Assembly (NCBI RefSeq): GCF_937952055.1
Contig: NZ_CALFYO010000033.1
Coordinates: 62,001 to 126,000, forward strand
Length of the DNA stretch: 64,000 nucleotides
Reading direction: 5' to 3'
Origin: an uncultured Piscinibacter sp.
Lineage (GTDB): Bacteria > Pseudomonadota > Gammaproteobacteria > Burkholderiales > Burkholderiaceae_C
Each line of letters opens with the position of its first letter. The first letter of the stretch is position 1. The notes below the pieces were generated by a model that saw nothing but the letters and a program-made list of their open reading frames with translations, did no database searches and was not told where the DNA came from. Made by a program: the position numbers and the translations under genes. Below are positions 61,671-64,000 of the stretch, one piece after another.

Positions 61671-63287
61671 TCAGAGCCCGAAGGCGTACACCTTCTTCGG
61701 CCCGAAGCCGCTGAAGGTGCCGGTGCCCCAGAACACCATGCCGTCGGCGATCGACGGGCCCGCGTTGCACGGCCCGCCACTGTCGAACGACCACAGCACC
61801 GCCCCGGTGCGCGCGTTGAGGGCGTACATCGTGCCGGCGGCAGACATGTTGCAGCCGAACACGACGCCGTCGGTGGCGCTCACGGCCCCCTCGGCGCGAC
61901 TGCCCAGCGGATCCTTGGTCGTCCACAGTACCTCGCCGGTCCGGCGGTCCAGGGCGGCCCAGCCACCGGCGGTGGTGGTCGTGCCGTCCTTGAGCGTCCA
62001 CGGCAGCGCTCCGGCTCCGCCGCCGTTGGTCGACGGGCCGCTGTTCGACGCGGCCACGAAGATCCGGTGGCCGTCGGTGGCCGAACCCCACTGCAACCCG
62101 CCCGTCACGCCGCCCGGCGTGACCTGGGTCGCCCACGCCAGCGCGCCGGTCTTGTGGTCGAAGGCCCAGAACCGGCCGCTCTTCTGACCGGCGCCGACGA
62201 GCCCGCCGCCGAGCCACATCGGGCCCTGCGCGAAGTCGTAGTCCGGTCCCGCGGTGGCCGGATTGGCGTTCGGGCAGTTGTCGTAGACGCCGGGGAAGAA
62301 CGGTCCCGGCGCGACGACGAAGACGCCGGGCACGTTGAGTCCGCAGGCCACGCTCCAGGTGTCGGAGTCGAGCCCGCGGCTCGCCCAGTTGATTGCCCCG
62401 GTGCTCAGGTCGAGCGCGACGATGGAATCGAAGTGGTTTGCGGGCGAACTGCACGACAGCTGGGTACCGCCTGCGCTGATGCAGTCGAGCACCGCTTGAG
62501 GGACCATGTAGTTGTTGCCGGTGGCGACGAAGAACTGGTTGCTCTTCAGATCGATCGCGCCGGTGCTGCCCCACACCGCGCCGCCGGAGTAGCCTTCGGG
62601 CACCATGTAGCTCTTCCACTTGACCTTGCCGGTGGCCACGTCGAGCGCGCTGACGCTGCCCCGGAACTGCCACTGCCAGTAGAGCTTGGGCACGAACGCC
62701 GAGACGAGTTCCTCGTTCGACGCCGTGCCGACGAAGACCGTGCCGTTGGCGACCACCGCGGAGTGGGTGACGAACGACAGCGGCGTATCGTCGATCTGCG
62801 TCGTCCAGGCCGGCGCGCCGGTATGCTTGTTCACCGCGAACACCCGCGCCGCCTGCGGATTCGGCTGCCCGAGCGCCGGGCCGAGCAACTTGCCGCTCTG
62901 GTTGCCGAGGATCAGCAGATCGCCGGCCACCGCCGGGGTCGCGCGCGCAAAGTCGCCGGTGATGCCGGTGTAGTCGCTGATCGGCTTCTTCCAGGCCACG
63001 GCACCGGTGGCCTTGTTCACCTTGTAGAGAAAGCCCGCCGAGTCGGGGAAGTAAAGGAAGTCGCCGTCGACTGCAGGATTGGCGGTCACGTCGCCGTCGG
63101 TGGCGAGCGCCCACCTCAGCGTCAAGCCGGCAACCGTTCGCGTCGTGATCGCCGACTCGTCGGCCTGGTAGCGCGAATTGTTCAGGTCACGGCCGGCACT
63201 GGGCCAGTCGGCCGCGTACACGGCGGGCGCGGCCAGAAGGGCCAGGGTGAGCGCGCCGAAGCACGCCGAGGTATTTCTCATGGACAT
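61671..63287 (-). CDS. Secreted PQQ-binding-like beta-propeller protein (polyvinyl-alcohol-dehydrogenase-like)
   Basis: 538 residues from ATG 63287, with AGGAGG in front. Signal peptide ACFGALTLALLAAPAVYAADW. The mature part is an eight-bladed PQQ-type propeller: WPSAGRDLNNSRYQADE at the start, then repeated blades with (V/L)NKATGAVAWKK, LDVATGKVKWKS, FDHKTGALAWATQ, LDRRTGEVLWTTK and LNARTGAVLWSFD. The architecture and opening resemble polyvinyl-alcohol dehydrogenases and quinoprotein alcohol dehydrogenases, but no CxxCH haem motif is present. Whether it binds PQQ cannot be told. Confidence 0.85.
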   Translation of the reverse strand: MSMRNTSACFGALTLALLAAPAVYAADWPSAGRDLNNSRYQADESAITTRTVAGLTLRWALATDGDVTANPAVDGDFLYFPDSAGFLYKVNKATGAVAWKKPISDYTGITGDFARATPAVAGDLLILGNQSGKLLGPALGQPNPQAARVFAVNKHTGAPAWTTQIDDTPLSFVTHSAVVANGTVFVGTASNEELVSAFVPKLYWQWQFRGSVSALDVATGKVKWKSYMVPEGYSGGAVWGSTGAIDLKSNQFFVATGNNYMVPQAVLDCISAGGTQLSCSSPANHFDSIVALDLSTGAINWASRGLDSDTWSVACGLNVPGVFVVAPGPFFPGVYDNCPNANPATAGPDYDFAQGPMWLGGGLVGAGQKSGRFWAFDHKTGALAWATQVTPGGVTGGLQWGSATDGHRIFVAASNSGPSTNGGGAGALPWTLKDGTTTTAGGWAALDRRTGEVLWTTKDPLGSRAEGAVSATDGVVFGCNMSAAGTMYALNARTGAVLWSFDSGGPCNAGPSIADGMVFWGTGTFSGFGPKKVYAFGL

Positions 63288-63383
63288 ACAAAGCCCTCCT
63301 CGAGGACGAACAAGGATGTGAAGAACCGCGCGGGGCGCTGCCCCGCCGGCCTCATGCCGTGGTGTACGGGACCGCCGTCGCCG

Positions 63384-63482
63384 TCAGAGGCGCAGGGGCA
63401 GCGCGACGGGCGTCGGCGCCGAGGCGGACCGGGAGCAACACGGTTCACTCGAGGACATGCACCGCAGTAAGGTGATCAGCAT
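63384..63482 (-). CDS. Possible 32-residue leader peptide
   Basis: A short frame from ATG 63482 with AAGGAGA at good spacing encodes MLITLLRCMSSSEPCCSRSA followed by a Pro/Leu tail. It contains a Cys-Cys pair. The stop lies 96 bp before the propeller gene on the same strand. The strong ribosome site is the main evidence; no homology is recognised. It could be a regulatory upstream peptide for the propeller gene. Confidence 0.4.
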   Translation of the reverse strand: MLITLLRCMSSSEPCCSRSASAPTPVALPLRL

Positions 63483-63623
63483 GGCCAGCGTCTCCTTTGC
63501 TCCTCGGTCAGTGTCAGCCGCGCGGTGTCCGGAACGCCGAGGTCGTTCACGGAAGTCAACGGTGGCCGGGGCCACCTCGCGCCGTGGATCGGCGCGCGCA
63601 TCGACTTATCAAGTGTTAACTTT

Positions 63624-63635
63624 GCACATCTGTGC
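63624..63635. promoter_or_regulatory. Palindrome in AT-richer gap upstream of leader peptide
   Basis: GCACATCTGTGC is an imperfect-centred inverted repeat (GCACA/TGTGC) in the only AT-rich part of the 327-bp gap between 63483 and 63809. The neighbouring TTATCAAGTGTTAACTTTGC suggests a promoter region for the leader and propeller genes. I see no convincing gene in the gap. Confidence 0.35.
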
Positions 63636-63809
63636 CGCAATGAAGATATACCCGCGGCAGTGCCTGCGGCGCGGCACACGGAGCGGTCGGCTTGGCGCCG
63701 GCACCTGCGGTCGGACCCGACGATCGACCGGTCGACGACCTCGACGGGCTTCGCCACGGCGGCGACGCCCAATCCCAGCCCGATGGGGGTCTGAGCGGGC
63801 GCCGTGCGG

Positions 63810-64000
63810 TCAGTGCAGGCGCTTCGCCGCATGGACGTCCCCCTGGTCGCGCTGGAGGTGCTGGCCGGCGGCATCGAGCCGGTCCTGGCCGACCGTCGCG
63901 AGCGTGGCCACCCGCTCGGCGGCCAGTCGGCCCTGCTGCTGCAGCGGGCGCAGGTCGTAGACGCCGACGCTGTGCGCCATGAGGTGGTGCACGTACAGCG
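63810..64000 (-). CDS. 3' end of an unidentified gene (truncated by window edge)
   Basis: The frame is open to the right edge and encodes about 62 residues including VHHLMAHSVGVYDLRPLQQQ, GRLAAERVATLATVGQDRLD and AAGQHLQRDQGDVHAAKRLH before the stop. Codons have strong GC3 bias, as in neighbouring genes, so this is likely real coding sequence. Too little is present to assign a family. Confidence 0.5.
   Translation of the reverse strand, partial: LYVHHLMAHSVGVYDLRPLQQQGRLAAERVATLATVGQDRLDAAGQHLQRDQGDVHAAKRLH

Noticed and set aside
63525..63794. Plus-strand frame of 89 codons in the gap near the right edge
   Set aside because: No ribosome site, poor codon bias and a low-complexity Thr/Ser tail; the minus-strand features explain the region better.

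Overview
This window looks like chromosome from a high-GC betaproteobacterium of the order Burkholderiales, probably a Rubrivivax/Leptothrix/Methylibium-like lineage. The basis is its codon use, its Bug-type orphan binding protein, a LiuR-type leucine regulon, AceK, ExeA/GspB, and an 82-bp intercistronic repeat of a kind I recall from that group. Genus is inference only. I see no rRNA, tRNA, insertion sequence, prophage or CRISPR. The window is densely coding.

Region 1 (1-25.1 kb) is mainly leucine/isovalerate catabolism. A MerR-family regulator (LiuR) sits with three matching palindromic operators, at 1603, 3462 and 16127. The operators precede liuR, a thioesterase-liuA group and a liuB-acyl-CoA dehydrogenase-liuC-DUF4126-liuD group; liuE follows. 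Together these take isovaleryl-CoA to acetyl-CoA plus acetoacetate. Between them lie a uracil/xanthine permease, carbonic anhydrase, aceK, a thiolase, an SDR, a second acyl-CoA dehydrogenase, trkA-trkH, and small housekeeping genes.

Region 2 (25.1-38.9 kb) is an acetate transport and signalling block. It holds DUF485-actP, two DUF294/CBS nucleotidyltransferase-like proteins, and, on the other strand, a DUF4212-symporter pair, two small membrane proteins, a symporter-type histidine kinase, a single-domain receiver and a membrane protein that joins PAS and pseudo-kinase regions to a DEDDh exonuclease. The kinase, receiver and exonuclease genes overlap by 4 bp each. This is the most unusual system in the window: what the exonuclease and nucleotidyltransferases do beside acetate permeases is not known to me.

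Region 3 (39.1-45.3 kb) has a MipA/OmpV-like outer-membrane protein, a secreted protein of unknown function, an MHS-family transporter and the GspB/ExeA pair. Region 4 (45.3-50.7 kb) is a malonate operon: GntR regulator, malonyl-CoA decarboxylase, Bug binding protein, enoyl-CoA hydratase and malonyl-CoA synthetase.

Region 5 (50.8-61.3 kb) has a sigma-54 activator, a lytic transglycosylase, a near-perfect -24/-12 promoter at 53329, and a tightly packed five-gene Liv-type ABC importer. The importer runs with 4-bp overlap into a 3-hydroxybutyrate oligomer hydrolase and then an alpha/beta hydrolase. I read this as uptake of 3-hydroxybutyrate or related short acids released from polyhydroxybutyrate. 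Region 6 (61.4-64 kb) has a small protein, a secreted PQQ-type beta-propeller preceded by a possible 32-residue Cys-Cys leader peptide, and the 3' end of an unidentified gene.
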